The translations under genes were made by a program, and so were the position numbers. The notes beneath the pieces are model-generated. The model was not told the origin of the DNA. It was given only the letters and a program-made list of their open reading frames with translations, and ran no database searches. This document shows, piece after piece, positions 51,168 through 61,348 of a stretch of DNA of 64,000 nt; position 1 is the stretch's first letter, and each line of letters begins with the position of its first letter. The DNA comes from Rhodocyclaceae bacterium (GTDB lineage: Bacteria; Pseudomonadota; Gammaproteobacteria; Burkholderiales; Rhodocyclaceae): positions 1 through 64,000 of the forward strand of contig JAUXXJ010000018.1 of the NCBI GenBank assembly GCA_030681195.1, written 5' to 3'.

Positions 51168-53069
51168 ATGAATTCACCCGCAGTGGCGAGTCATGATTCC
51201 ACCGTGCCGCCCTCGAGCGCTTGGGTTCGCTTCTTGCGTTCCTACGGCCCCACGCCCAACAACCTGACCCTGTTTGACGAGTTCGTCACCGACAACTTGG
51301 TCAAGGCCAGAGTCAAGCCGATCACGTTGTCGAGCCCTTTGCTTGAAAAGATCAAGGAGCGCGTGAGCTCTGGCGTGCCGGGATCCATCTTGATCGCGGG
51401 AACCGCAGGGGACGGTAAGACCTACCACTGCCGGGGGTTGTGGAGCCACCTTGGTGGCGCCGAAAAGGAGTGGACGGCCAAGACGACAGTGAAGCAATTG
51501 ACGCTCGCCGATGGCCGTCAGGCGATGTTTATCAAGGATCTGAGCGAGCTCAGCGACGAGGAGAGCGATGCGGCCCTGATGTTGATGGAGAGGTCCATCA
51601 GCGGGGGTGAGACTCAGTCGTTTGTCGTGATCGCTGCCAACCATGGGCAAATCCTTGAACGTCTGCGCGACCTAGGCATGCGTCAGAAGCGAATTCATCC
51701 GCTACGCAAGTCCATTCAAGACGCATTCTTGCAGTATGGCGCGGCCCCCGCTGGACTCGCAATCTTTGATTTGAGCAGGACCACCTGTAGGGAGTCTCTT
51801 AGCGAAGTGTTGAAAGCAGTGGCGGGGCATGAGGAGTGGGAGAACTGCAAGCGGTGTTCCTTACAAGCCGAAGGTCGCGTCTGCCCCATCTTTGAAAATC
51901 GCTCACGGGTGCTCGGTAATCTCGATAACGGGTTGTTCGCCAAACGCTTGGGAGATGTTGTTGAAGTCTCCCGACTCAATGGGTGGCACCTTCCCGTCCG
52001 CGATCTTCTCGCTCTTGCCTCCAACTTGATTCTTGGGCACGCCAACCCCAAGGAGGCTAAGGAAGGGCTGATGGCCTGCTCGGATGTAGCCAAGATTCAG
52101 GAGAAGGGCACCATTGAAAATGCAAGCCTCTATGGCAACGTCTTTGGATCTAATTTGCCGACCCGAAGGGCGATGAGCCGGCCCGTGTTCAGGGCGCTTG
52201 CCTCATTTGGCGTGGGCTCCGAAACTACCAACGCAGCCGACGGCTTGATGGTTTATGGCGCTGATGATCCCAAGCTGGTCGATTCTTTCAAACGGCTGCT
52301 CGGGGGTGACCCCGTCTATGGCGCCACCCAGGGCTATTTGGCCTCATTGCAGCGCTATCTCGAAGGCGATGAGGCCGCGCGCATTGACAATGGCGCCGAG
52401 GAGTTCTTGGACAGGCTCCAAGCGCAGCGGCGCAGGTTGTTCTTCACCATTCCAGAGATTGAAAGTGAATACGACCACTGGCTGATGACTGCCTTTCGCT
52501 TCGCGGGCGATTACCTTGACATGATCGACGCGTTGACTGTTGGCAAGGGCGTCAGCGAAAGCACCCGAGCTCGACTGGTTCGCGGACTCAATCGCGTGAT
52601 GACGGGACTTTTGATCGAGAACAACGACAAGCTGTTCGTGGCCAGTTCCGGTGGATTTACCCAGTCCCGGATCAGCGTCCTTTGCGACACCGAGGCTTCG
52701 GCCCGTCGCTCAGGTGGGGTGGGCATGCGTATCAAGCTTGATCCATTGTCCGAAAGGGCCGCACTGGACGTGGCTCTGGCTGCCGGTGCTAGCCACTCGG
52801 CAAGCTTCACGCTGTCCCCAGTTCGGTTTGAGTTCCTGTGCCGCGTGGCCGAAGGGGCGTTGCCGGGAAGCTTTTCGAATGAATGCCTCGAAGACATGCT
52901 TGCTTTCAAGGCCAAGCTGCTGCGCAAGGCTGAGCTTCTTCGAGCCAGCAGGCTCGCCGAAGATGAGGAGCCCTGCGTGGATGACGGGGCGCTCACGCTC
53001 AACTTCATCGAGATGGAGCAAAACGGCCACGGATTCTCTCGGCCTGTCACCGTGAGGATCGGGGCATGA
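51168..53069 (+). CDS. dptF: DptF-like ATPase
   Basis: 633 residues. P-loop 'LIAGTAGDGKTYHC' (GTAGDGKT, 78-85), 'FIKDLSELSDEESDAALMLMERSI' (acidic Walker B-like area), 'SFVVIAANHGQILERLRDL' (sensor I-like) and a cysteine cluster 'NCKRCSLQAEGRVCPIF' (~224-240) that may bind zinc. The GDGK P-loop, the order of three genes and the size of the third fit the DptF-DptG-DptH (DndFGH) restriction set that attacks DNA lacking phosphorothioate marks. No dndBCDE modification genes are in the window, so I use the name with caution. Overlaps the next gene by 4 bases. Confidence 0.6.
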   Translation: MNSPAVASHDSTVPPSSAWVRFLRSYGPTPNNLTLFDEFVTDNLVKARVKPITLSSPLLEKIKERVSSGVPGSILIAGTAGDGKTYHCRGLWSHLGGAEKEWTAKTTVKQLTLADGRQAMFIKDLSELSDEESDAALMLMERSISGGETQSFVVIAANHGQILERLRDLGMRQKRIHPLRKSIQDAFLQYGAAPAGLAIFDLSRTTCRESLSEVLKAVAGHEEWENCKRCSLQAEGRVCPIFENRSRVLGNLDNGLFAKRLGDVVEVSRLNGWHLPVRDLLALASNLILGHANPKEAKEGLMACSDVAKIQEKGTIENASLYGNVFGSNLPTRRAMSRPVFRALASFGVGSETTNAADGLMVYGADDPKLVDSFKRLLGGDPVYGATQGYLASLQRYLEGDEAARIDNGAEEFLDRLQAQRRRLFFTIPEIESEYDHWLMTAFRFAGDYLDMIDALTVGKGVSESTRARLVRGLNRVMTGLLIENNDKLFVASSGGFTQSRISVLCDTEASARRSGGVGMRIKLDPLSERAALDVALAAGASHSASFTLSPVRFEFLCRVAEGALPGSFSNECLEDMLAFKAKLLRKAELLRASRLAEDEEPCVDDGALTLNFIEMEQNGHGFSRPVTVRIGA

Positions 53070-54592
53070 GGCAAATCATCGATGGCGTCGACTTCGCCGT
53101 GGACGAGCACATCTGGGGGCATCGTCTATACGACGAACAACTACCCCATTTAACCGTGCTTGAATTTCTTGGTGTGCTCGGATCAAATGCCGACAAACCG
53201 TTGCGCGAAACGCCAGGGCAAAAAGTCCGCTACCGTCCGCAGCGCCAAATCAGGCTGCGCGGTCTGCTCTTCAATAATCCATATGTTGAGGCGGTGCGCG
53301 AACGCGCCATTTCCGATGAGGACAAGTGGACCATGTGGGGCGAGCGCTTCGCCGTCGATGCCGATCAGCTTGGCGACGGCGACATGTCGTATCTGCGCAC
53401 CGTCTTCAACAGCTTCGACGACTTCGCCAAGGCCATCGAGCTGCTGCGCTCTTCCTCCTTCGAGGCCAAGAGCAATAAGCGGTGGAGCTCGAAGTTCGTG
53501 TTCCCCTTCGGGCCGGACGCCATGTATGAAGATCTGCGCATCGATGCCGATGGCGGCGCGTCCAACGACCGGCGCTTCTTCGCCCGCAGTGGCGAGTTAC
53601 TCTATCTGATGCTGTGCCGGGCCAAGCGCGGTCCCGAGCTTGGCGACCAATTGGTCAAGCGCCTGTTCGATGCCTCGGCACCGATGAACCGGCTGGTGAA
53701 GGCGTTGCAGGGCAAGCCGCAGCATGCGGGCGACTACCGAGACGTGGGCTATTTGCCGCACGCGACTCATCCGCGCTTTGACCGCCTTTGCGACGACTGG
53801 CTGGCGATCCTTTCCAGGGACATGCCGGTCTATGACGCTTTGGAGCACCTGATCACTAGCGCGGGTCTCAATTTGCTTTTGTATTTCCTCGAATGCGGCA
53901 AAGCCAAGGCTGGGGACGCCGAGCCTGTCGAGATCATTTGCGAGATCGTCTCGCGCGAGCGCACGAAGGTGAGGGCGCTCTCCGGCGAGTCGTATCAATC
54001 CAACCAAGCCATGTCCCTGAGGGCCGTGCGCTCTTCGGTGGAGAGCATTCGCCTCAGTGAAGAGTGGTTTGTGGCGACTCAGTCGCAGGATCCAGATGGC
54101 AACTGCGCGGCGCTGCTGCGCTCATGGTTCCAGTGGCCTCCGGCCGATGGCGGCGACGATGGCGACTCGGTCAACTCCACGGGCGAGCAACTCATCCGAA
54201 CGTTGGTCGACAAGGCCGAATCGCGCCATGAGCAGCACTTCGGAAAGATCCATGCGGCGTGGTCCCGTGCGATCGGCCTCAGTTCGCGCAGGCTTTCTCG
54301 CCGCACCCGCTACGCGCCCAACGACCGGCTGCTCAAGACCTTGGTGGTCGCGATGGTCAATGACCGCATGCAGTTCGACGAGTTTCTCAGCGAGGCTCGA
54401 AAGCGCTATGGTTTGGTGATCGGCGACGCCGAAGGCATCCGCTTGGTGACCGAGAAGCTGGTCGACCAAGAGGCGCTCAGTGAAAACCGCGGCAACCTTG
54501 AAACCAGATTGGTCGGGCTTGGCCTTGTCAGGCGGCTCTCCGATTCCTGCTCCTTTGTTGAAAATCCATTTATCGACGAAGGTGCCGCATGA
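53066..54592 (+). CDS. dptG: DptG-like protein
   Basis: 508 residues. Soluble, no catalytic motif recognised. 'LTVLEFLGVLGSNADKPLRETPGQKVRYRPQRQIRLRGLLFNNPYVE' near the start and a cluster of basic residues around 420-440 ('RAIGLSSRRLSRRTRYAPNDRLLK'). Identity rests on its place between DptF-like and DptH-like genes with 4-base overlaps on both sides. In Dpt systems this subunit bridges the ATPases and DNA. Confidence 0.55.
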   Translation: MRQIIDGVDFAVDEHIWGHRLYDEQLPHLTVLEFLGVLGSNADKPLRETPGQKVRYRPQRQIRLRGLLFNNPYVEAVRERAISDEDKWTMWGERFAVDADQLGDGDMSYLRTVFNSFDDFAKAIELLRSSSFEAKSNKRWSSKFVFPFGPDAMYEDLRIDADGGASNDRRFFARSGELLYLMLCRAKRGPELGDQLVKRLFDASAPMNRLVKALQGKPQHAGDYRDVGYLPHATHPRFDRLCDDWLAILSRDMPVYDALEHLITSAGLNLLLYFLECGKAKAGDAEPVEIICEIVSRERTKVRALSGESYQSNQAMSLRAVRSSVESIRLSEEWFVATQSQDPDGNCAALLRSWFQWPPADGGDDGDSVNSTGEQLIRTLVDKAESRHEQHFGKIHAAWSRAIGLSSRRLSRRTRYAPNDRLLKTLVVAMVNDRMQFDEFLSEARKRYGLVIGDAEGIRLVTEKLVDQEALSENRGNLETRLVGLGLVRRLSDSCSFVENPFIDEGAA

Positions 54593-57500
54593 CGCTAGCT
54601 GATCGAATCATTGGCCGCGTGGCCGCCTCCCTTCTCGCGAGCCGCTTGGCCGACGCCAGGCAAGCCGACGGGACGCTGCCCGACTCCGCTGCGCTGCTGC
54701 GCTTGGACAAGCTCTCGTCGAGCCAAATCGCGGCCATCGTCCGCGAGATCCTGAGCAACCCAACGCTCTCCGCCCAGGTTGATTTGCAGATCCCTGCATC
54801 TTTGGTCGAAGGCGAGGGCCTGCCTGAGGAGGCTCTGACCACCATGAATGCCGGGGCGGTCCGCAATGCCGGAACCACCAAGGAGGCCTTGCTCACCGCC
54901 AACGGCAATGAGCACAACCTCGCCGACACCTTGGGCTACGTCACCGCGCTCGGGGCCAAGGAGCTTCGCGCCAACGAGGAGGCGTGGGTCGAGGCCACTT
55001 GCCATGTGGCTTCCATCGCCCCGACCTTTGAGGATCGGGCGGTGTTCAAGTCGGCGTTGAAGGGGCTCATCTCCGTCACCGACCTCTCGCTCATCCAGCT
55101 CGGCGAGTTTTGCTCAAAGATCAGCGAAGCATCGCTGCCCGCTAGGGGCCTGCCGATCCGCAACGCGATCGGTTGGTCGCTGCCGCATGTGGGGCTCCCG
55201 CGCGACTCGTCCTTCTTCGCGAGCGCCAAGACCTATGGCCAAGCCATCGTACCGTGGCGCAAGGCCTTTGAGAAGCTTCTGACGCAGCGTGCTCCGCTGT
55301 TGGCCAAGCAACGCTCCAACGGGCAGCCCATCGACCCCGAGGAGATGCACCAACGCCTGATCGAGAACAGCGAATCGATCGACGCGGCGGCCCAGCCCAC
55401 CTTGGAGGCCTTCATCAATGCCCCCATGGGCGACGACTCGATCACATGGGATGTCGCGCAGCTTGAATGGGAAGAGCATGGCGTCCACTTCATTTTCGAG
55501 AAGCCGCGCGAACGTCAGCAGGGCCTGGCCGATTCCACGATCTACTTCTTTGAGCACGACTGTGCCGATTCCGAAGTGCTGGCCGAGGGATGGCGCAAGC
55601 ATCTTGAAGATCTAAAAACGCGCGAGCGCCGTTCAGACTGGAACGAGGAGGACGAAGAGTTTTTCGAGCTCCATCGCCGCTACATCGAACAAGATCCCAA
55701 GCTACATGCCCGCTGGGAAAAGGTCATCTTTGGCAAGCCCATCGAGTGCACGGACTTCTTTGAAGGCATCCTGAGCGTCGCACACCAACTGGTGGCTTCG
55801 GCGACGCCCTCTTCCAAAGAGCGCTTTTTGCGCCTGACGGTCAACAAAGGCCGCAAGGAATGGCGCGAGCGTTTCAATCATGACGTCGGCTCATATTTTT
55901 CGGCGATGTATCGCGGTCTCAAAGAGCTCTTGGGCTCCAAGGTCCAGTGGCGCGTCGAAAAAATGGGCGTGGCCAATCTGCCCGATCCTCTCTTCAAATA
56001 CCCCGAGTTCTTCGAGTGGGAGCGGACCAATCGCAAGGACAAGCCGAAGCCCGTGGGCTCCATCGCCAAGCAGGCCGTCCAAATCAAGTTTGAAGTCGCC
56101 TTGGTGGAGAAGAAGGGCGCGGTCGAGGAGGTCGTGGGCAAGACTCAACTGCTGTGGAATTACAAGCCGCAGTCGATTGGCCTCTCGCTGGTCGATGACA
56201 TGGTCCGCCTCAAGGACAAGGGTTCGGTGGGCTGCACCGAAGTGCCGCGCCGCTTGGTGAGCAAGAAGGGCGGGGTGCAAAGTGTGTCGCTGCTGGACAC
56301 CGCAACGCTCGAGGCCACGTTCTCGCGAGACGCCGGTTCGCTTGTGCCACCCCCCGCCAAGCTTCGAAGCCTTCGGGCCGAAATCAAGCGCCGGATCGAA
56401 GATCTTTCCGACGAGGGTCGTCTTTCCGCCGAACAGCGCGACATCTTGCGCGGGGCGTGGAAGACCTTCGAAGAAGACTACATCAAGGCGATCGACGACT
56501 TCATCAGCGTGGGCCTGCACGGCGAAGCGGTGATGCGCCAAGCTGAATCCTTCGGCGCGTTGCTGCGCGCCTTGGCCATCCATGCCCGTGGCGATGTGTG
56601 CCGCTCCCGCTTGGTCGCCGAGGTGCTCACCATCGGAACCGTGCGCGTGTCCGGCGAGCAGCCGTGCTTGATCATCCCTCCGTGGCACCCTGAGCGGATG
56701 AAGGCTTTGGCCGTCAAAACTCGCCGCGTCGCGGGCTTGGTCACTCACATCCTCAGTGGCGAAAACGTGATGTTCGGCGATCGCGGGATTTTCTTCCGCG
56801 AATTCTCCGAAGAGCTGGCGCATCCCTTCTACCCAGAGATCGCGCTGATTCAGCGCAATGGTGCTCCCATGCTGGTGTCCGAAAGCAGCACCGTCAACGG
56901 TTACAGCCTGATGGAACGTCCCATTCGAGGCGACGAGGACACGCTGACCGATGTCGATCCATCCGCCGCTGCCAAGCAGGTGCAAGAGCTCTTGGGCCGC
57001 TACGTGGGGTTGCAGCCACATGAGGCGAGCAACCTAAGCGTCCTGCTCTACAACGCCGATGCGGCCGAGCTGCCTTTGTCGGTCGTGCGAGAGCTTTCAA
57101 CCATTCAAGCCGATTCTGATTTTCAGTGTGGTGTGTCAGTTCGCCATCGCGATCCGGCCAAGCTGCGCCGCGTCTATGCTGAGCTGGTGACGAAGGCCGG
57201 AGACGATCCTGATCTGCCCGTGGTCAGCGAGACCTCAGAGAACTTCATTTCCAAGCTGCGCATCTCGGTGGTGCCAACTTCCGCGACTCCGGCCAAAGCC
57301 AACAATTCATTTCGACCCTACGACATCGCCTTCCTGCACGACGTGGTCTCGCGCACGGCCGGAGCCGAGTGGATCCCGGTGGACTGGACCAATGATCGAT
57401 CAAGCTTGGAGCACGCGCCGTCGCGATGGTCGTATAGAAGCGTCTCGGGCGAAAACGAGTTGAAGTCCACGACCTTCCTGACCTGCCCGCGCCAAACCGC

Positions 57501-60018
57501 GTCCGGCTGGGCGTATGTCGGCGCGGTGGGTTCGGTGGTTCGACAAAGCGACCTGGTTGAGGGGCAAAATTTCCTTCCAGCTCGCCGCATATCGCTGCAA
57601 AGCGAAACCTTGAAGGATACGCTCGACGACGCCCATTCGCTCGCCGAGTGGGTCGCCACCTACGACGAGCTGCTCGACAAGCGTCAGTTGCAAGCCAACG
57701 GCATCACGGTCGTGCGCTACCGGCGCGCGTCCACCAATGGCCGGAACATGATCGTCAGCTCGACCTCGGAGCTGCGCCTTCTGGGTGTGCTCGCTCGCCG
57801 CCGCCTCTCCGAGCTAGGCCTCTCGCTGACTCCTGAGCAGCTTGTCGAAGTCGGCGACCGCATGAAGAAAGACGCCTTGTCAGTCTCGGGCGACATCGTT
57901 CTTCGCGCGGCTAAGCGTGGCGTGTCCGCTGGCGAGATGCTTGGTTTGGTCCTGAGCCGCTACCTGCTCGACCACGAATTCAAGAAGATCTCGGGATCAG
58001 GCGCTCGGCAGTCATTCAACGTCTACTTCCTGCTCGACGATTACGCCGATTGGCTTGCCCAGCGCGAAAGCCGGATTGCCGACATCTTGGGCCTTTGTGT
58101 CGAGGAGCGCGATGGCGTGCCGCATTTGCATGTGGCGGTGATCGAGTCCAAATACGTGACCAGCTCCGCTGAGGCCGAGGCCAAGCGATCTTCCAAGGCC
58201 CAGCTCCTGGCGACGCTCTCTACCTTCCGTGAGGCGCTCTTTGGCGATCCAGGTCGCTTGGACCGCGACGTGTGGCTCGCACGCCTTGCCGACCTGCTGA
58301 TCGATGCCGACATTCCTCCGGGCTGCTCGGGCCTGTTGGAGCGAGCGCGGGCTGCGCTGCGCGACGGCGAGGCTCAAATATCGCTTCGTGGCTACTCCCA
58401 CGTCTTCGTGCACAACGCCGACGCCTCGGTGAGCCATCCCGCTTCGTCGGAGCAGATCCTTGTGGATCAAACAGATGGGATTCAGGCCTGGCAAGAAGTG
58501 TTTGAGCGTTCTGAGCTGCGAAGCCTTGTCGAGGCCTATGCGGCCAAGAGCGACCCAGTCCCGGTTCGCGCCAAGCTTGGGCCTGAGGATCCATGGGCGA
58601 CATCCGCTCCTCGGCCGCCAGCCGCTCGAGTCGCCTGGACCTCGATGATGGATTTGCTGGCATCGGGCTCAGAGCAGTCCATCGAAGATGTGCCGACTGT
58701 CCAGAGCAATTCGGCCACTCCTGCGGAACCTGCGAGCGGCCCTTCTGAATCGGTGGTGCCCACGGCCGAACCGGCAACCGTGGCGGCCTCAGCGACTGCG
58801 GCCGTAGCGGATGCGCCTACTGCGACTGCCACCCCATCATCGATGGGCGGCCATTTGGCGGCGCTTGTCGCTTCGAAAATCGGCGGCCAGGTGGGAGCGG
58901 TAGATGAACGCGAATCTTGGGCTGATGAAACGACCAAGAAGCTCAAAACGGCGCTCAATGGCTATGGCCTGCAAGCGGCCGTGCTTGGCACGCGCCTGAC
59001 GCCCAATGGGTGCCTCGTGAGGCTCGCAGGCTCGGATCGCCTGCGCGTCGAGGACATTGAAGCCAAGCGCATGCAGCTTTTGACGACGCACGCGATCAAT
59101 TTGGTGACGGTCCAGCCCAAGCCAGGCGAGATCGTGGTGACCATCGCCAGCGCGAAGCGCCAATCCGTTTCGCTTTGGGATTTGTGGTCCCGTCGCGGGA
59201 TAAATCGCAATGCCGCTGGAATTAACACCTCGTTCGTGCTCGGCCTGCAGGAGATCAATGGCTCGCTGCTGTATCTCAACCTTGGCGGCGAATATGGCGG
59301 CCTTGCCTCCCATGAGCCGCATTCGCTGGTGGCCGGGGCGACCGGCAGCGGCAAATCGGTTCTGCTCCAAGCGATCCTGCTCGACATCGCTGCGACCAAT
59401 CCCAAGGATCTCGCTCAGATCGTCTTGATCGATCCCAAGATGGGTGTGGACTATTCAGCCTTGGAAGATCTGCCTCACATGCGGGAGAAGATCATCGTCA
59501 CGCGCGAGCGTTCAACGGAGGTGCTTAGCGGGTTGGTGGACGAAATGGAGCGACGCTACACGCTATTTGCCGCCGCCCGTGCTCGCGATCTGACGACCTT
59601 CAACGCCAAGAGCCTGCCCGAGGCGCGGCTGCCGATGCTGTTTCTGGTTCACGACGAGTTTGCGGACTGGATGCTTGACGATGGCTACAAGGGTGCGGTG
59701 AGCGCCGCAGTGCAGCGGCTGGGGGTCAAAGCTCGCGCGGCTGGCATCCATTTGATCTTCGCAGCACAGCGGCCCGACAAGGACGTCATGCCTATGCAGC
59801 TTCGCGAGAACCTTGGCAATCGCCTGATCTTGAAGGTGGCCAGCGAGGCGACCTCCAAGATTGCATTGGATCGACCGGGTGCCGAGTTGCTGCTTGGCAA
59901 AGGTCACCTAGCCGCCAAGCTCAATGGGGAGCAGGGCTTGGTGTTCGGACAGGCGCCCTTCCTGAGCGACGATGACATAGTGAAGGCGGTGGACGCCATT
60001 CGCCTCGACAACGCCTAG
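54589..60018 (+). CDS. dptH: DptH-like FtsK/HerA translocase
   Basis: 1809 residues. A long N-terminal part (1-~1480) without familiar motifs, then an Ala/Pro/Thr-rich linker (~1380-1425) and a C-terminal FtsK/SpoIIIE ATPase (~1480-1800): 'LNLGGEYGGLASHEPHSLVAGATGSGKSVLLQAILLDIAATNP' (Walker A at ~1584), 'IVLIDPKMGVDYSALEDLPHM', Walker B 'LPMLFLVHDEFADWM' (~1684) and 'AAGIHLIFAAQRPDKDVMPMQLRENLGNRLILKVASEATSKIALDRPGAELLLGKG'. This matches DptH-type translocases of restriction complexes (~1700 residues). Its last ~60 residues recur as a decayed copy at 62243-62429. Confidence 0.7.
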   Translation: MTLADRIIGRVAASLLASRLADARQADGTLPDSAALLRLDKLSSSQIAAIVREILSNPTLSAQVDLQIPASLVEGEGLPEEALTTMNAGAVRNAGTTKEALLTANGNEHNLADTLGYVTALGAKELRANEEAWVEATCHVASIAPTFEDRAVFKSALKGLISVTDLSLIQLGEFCSKISEASLPARGLPIRNAIGWSLPHVGLPRDSSFFASAKTYGQAIVPWRKAFEKLLTQRAPLLAKQRSNGQPIDPEEMHQRLIENSESIDAAAQPTLEAFINAPMGDDSITWDVAQLEWEEHGVHFIFEKPRERQQGLADSTIYFFEHDCADSEVLAEGWRKHLEDLKTRERRSDWNEEDEEFFELHRRYIEQDPKLHARWEKVIFGKPIECTDFFEGILSVAHQLVASATPSSKERFLRLTVNKGRKEWRERFNHDVGSYFSAMYRGLKELLGSKVQWRVEKMGVANLPDPLFKYPEFFEWERTNRKDKPKPVGSIAKQAVQIKFEVALVEKKGAVEEVVGKTQLLWNYKPQSIGLSLVDDMVRLKDKGSVGCTEVPRRLVSKKGGVQSVSLLDTATLEATFSRDAGSLVPPPAKLRSLRAEIKRRIEDLSDEGRLSAEQRDILRGAWKTFEEDYIKAIDDFISVGLHGEAVMRQAESFGALLRALAIHARGDVCRSRLVAEVLTIGTVRVSGEQPCLIIPPWHPERMKALAVKTRRVAGLVTHILSGENVMFGDRGIFFREFSEELAHPFYPEIALIQRNGAPMLVSESSTVNGYSLMERPIRGDEDTLTDVDPSAAAKQVQELLGRYVGLQPHEASNLSVLLYNADAAELPLSVVRELSTIQADSDFQCGVSVRHRDPAKLRRVYAELVTKAGDDPDLPVVSETSENFISKLRISVVPTSATPAKANNSFRPYDIAFLHDVVSRTAGAEWIPVDWTNDRSSLEHAPSRWSYRSVSGENELKSTTFLTCPRQTASGWAYVGAVGSVVRQSDLVEGQNFLPARRISLQSETLKDTLDDAHSLAEWVATYDELLDKRQLQANGITVVRYRRASTNGRNMIVSSTSELRLLGVLARRRLSELGLSLTPEQLVEVGDRMKKDALSVSGDIVLRAAKRGVSAGEMLGLVLSRYLLDHEFKKISGSGARQSFNVYFLLDDYADWLAQRESRIADILGLCVEERDGVPHLHVAVIESKYVTSSAEAEAKRSSKAQLLATLSTFREALFGDPGRLDRDVWLARLADLLIDADIPPGCSGLLERARAALRDGEAQISLRGYSHVFVHNADASVSHPASSEQILVDQTDGIQAWQEVFERSELRSLVEAYAAKSDPVPVRAKLGPEDPWATSAPRPPAARVAWTSMMDLLASGSEQSIEDVPTVQSNSATPAEPASGPSESVVPTAEPATVAASATAAVADAPTATATPSSMGGHLAALVASKIGGQVGAVDERESWADETTKKLKTALNGYGLQAAVLGTRLTPNGCLVRLAGSDRLRVEDIEAKRMQLLTTHAINLVTVQPKPGEIVVTIASAKRQSVSLWDLWSRRGINRNAAGINTSFVLGLQEINGSLLYLNLGGEYGGLASHEPHSLVAGATGSGKSVLLQAILLDIAATNPKDLAQIVLIDPKMGVDYSALEDLPHMREKIIVTRERSTEVLSGLVDEMERRYTLFAAARARDLTTFNAKSLPEARLPMLFLVHDEFADWMLDDGYKGAVSAAVQRLGVKARAAGIHLIFAAQRPDKDVMPMQLRENLGNRLILKVASEATSKIALDRPGAELLLGKGHLAAKLNGEQGLVFGQAPFLSDDDIVKAVDAIRLDNA

Positions 60019-60033
60019 TCCGGAGAGCTTCAA

Positions 60034-61347
60034 ATGAAAAAATGGAATTCAAGCCCACACCCAATTTCTGACATCCGTGACTGGCAGCGGACGGGCAGGC
60101 TGGAGATTCGCCCGGATTACCAGCGTCATGAAGTGTGGAGTGATGCGGCAAAAATCATGCTGATGGACACTATCCTCCGAGCTATTCCCATGCCGAAAGC
60201 CTTCGTGTCTTCCGCCATTCGAGACGGACAGGTATACAGAACTGTCATTGATGGCCAACAACGCATCAGTTCGATACTCGCCTTTTTGGACGACAAGTTT
60301 TCACTGGAAATCCCCTATGGCGGTGAGCACAAGGGTCTCGCTTTTTCACAACTATCCGAAGATGTCCGTAACGAGTTTCTGCAATACAGCATTGACTTCA
60401 ATGAAGCGATTGGGTTTTCGGATGAAGAGCTAAGGGAGACCTATTCCCGGTTGAATAAATATGCGGTCCCATTGACAAAACAAGAGCTAAGACGAGCCGA
60501 CTATCCAGGCGCTTTTCTCGAGTTGGCAGAGAGTCTGGCGGCGCATGACTTCATGGACGCTGGGAAAGTTTTTAGCGTCGCCAATCGCCGACGCTTTGCA
60601 GATGTTGAATTTGTCTCCGAACTTTTGGCGGGTCTGATAGCTGGACCTCAGGAAAAGCGGGAGACGCTAGACACTTATTACCTCAAATACACCGTCTGGG
60701 AAAAAACCGAAGTCGAAAAAATCGAGGTGCGTTTTCTTGCATGTCTGAGCGACTTGGCGATTCTTTTCCCACCTGACCGGCCCATCAGTTCCACGCGTTT
60801 CAAGCAGAAGTCGGACTTCTACTCCTTGCTATTAGCCATTGACGAGCTTCGCTCAGAGGGTGGCTCCCTTGATGGGGTCGGCGTTGAGGAATTAAGAATG
60901 GACCTTCGGATGCTCGATTTTTTGATCGAGCCGGAGTCTGCCGCGCCAGATTGTCGCGACTACGCAATCAAGTGCGTCTCACAAGCCAACACTCATGGCA
61001 GCAGACGGTGGCGAATGGACTTTCTCAAAGCCATTCTGGGCGGCACCTACTTTCGGCGACCTCCCGGCGGAGATGGCGCGACCCTGTTCTATCGCCTTGC
61101 AATGGGAAACCACGGTCCGTTTGGCGAGCCGACGGTCAACTTATGCGGCGTTTGCGATGAGAAGGTTTCAAGAGACGACGTGTTAGAGATCGGGTGGAAA
61201 AGGAGTGGCCAGGTCTTTCAAATTCACAATGCGCTTCGCTTGCATGCTGTATGCATCAATCCAAATGAATGGCATGTGATCACAGCGCCCAGCTCCGACG
61301 CCTCGCTCACGTTCGCCCGAGTGCAAGCTCAACAGCCACTCATCTGA
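60034..61347 (+). CDS. DUF262-family protein with C-terminal zinc site
   Basis: 437 residues, 15 bp after the DptH-like gene. Residues ~5-200 are DUF262 (GmrS/ParB-like): 'SDIRDWQRTGRLEIRPDYQRHEVWSDAAKIMLMDTILRAIPMPKAFV' and 'VIDGQQRISSILAFLDD', where D73-G-Q-Q-R is the nucleotide-hydrolysis motif of GmrSD, BrxU and SspE. Instead of the usual DUF1524 nuclease, the C-terminus carries 'NLCGVCDEKVS...FQIHNALRLHAVCIN', a probable Cys2-His-Cys zinc site. SspE-type DUF262 proteins sense phosphorothioate DNA, so a sensor role beside dpt-like genes is a fair guess. Confidence 0.75.
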   Translation: MKKWNSSPHPISDIRDWQRTGRLEIRPDYQRHEVWSDAAKIMLMDTILRAIPMPKAFVSSAIRDGQVYRTVIDGQQRISSILAFLDDKFSLEIPYGGEHKGLAFSQLSEDVRNEFLQYSIDFNEAIGFSDEELRETYSRLNKYAVPLTKQELRRADYPGAFLELAESLAAHDFMDAGKVFSVANRRRFADVEFVSELLAGLIAGPQEKRETLDTYYLKYTVWEKTEVEKIEVRFLACLSDLAILFPPDRPISSTRFKQKSDFYSLLLAIDELRSEGGSLDGVGVEELRMDLRMLDFLIEPESAAPDCRDYAIKCVSQANTHGSRRWRMDFLKAILGGTYFRRPPGGDGATLFYRLAMGNHGPFGEPTVNLCGVCDEKVSRDDVLEIGWKRSGQVFQIHNALRLHAVCINPNEWHVITAPSSDASLTFARVQAQQPLI

Positions 61348-61348
61348 C

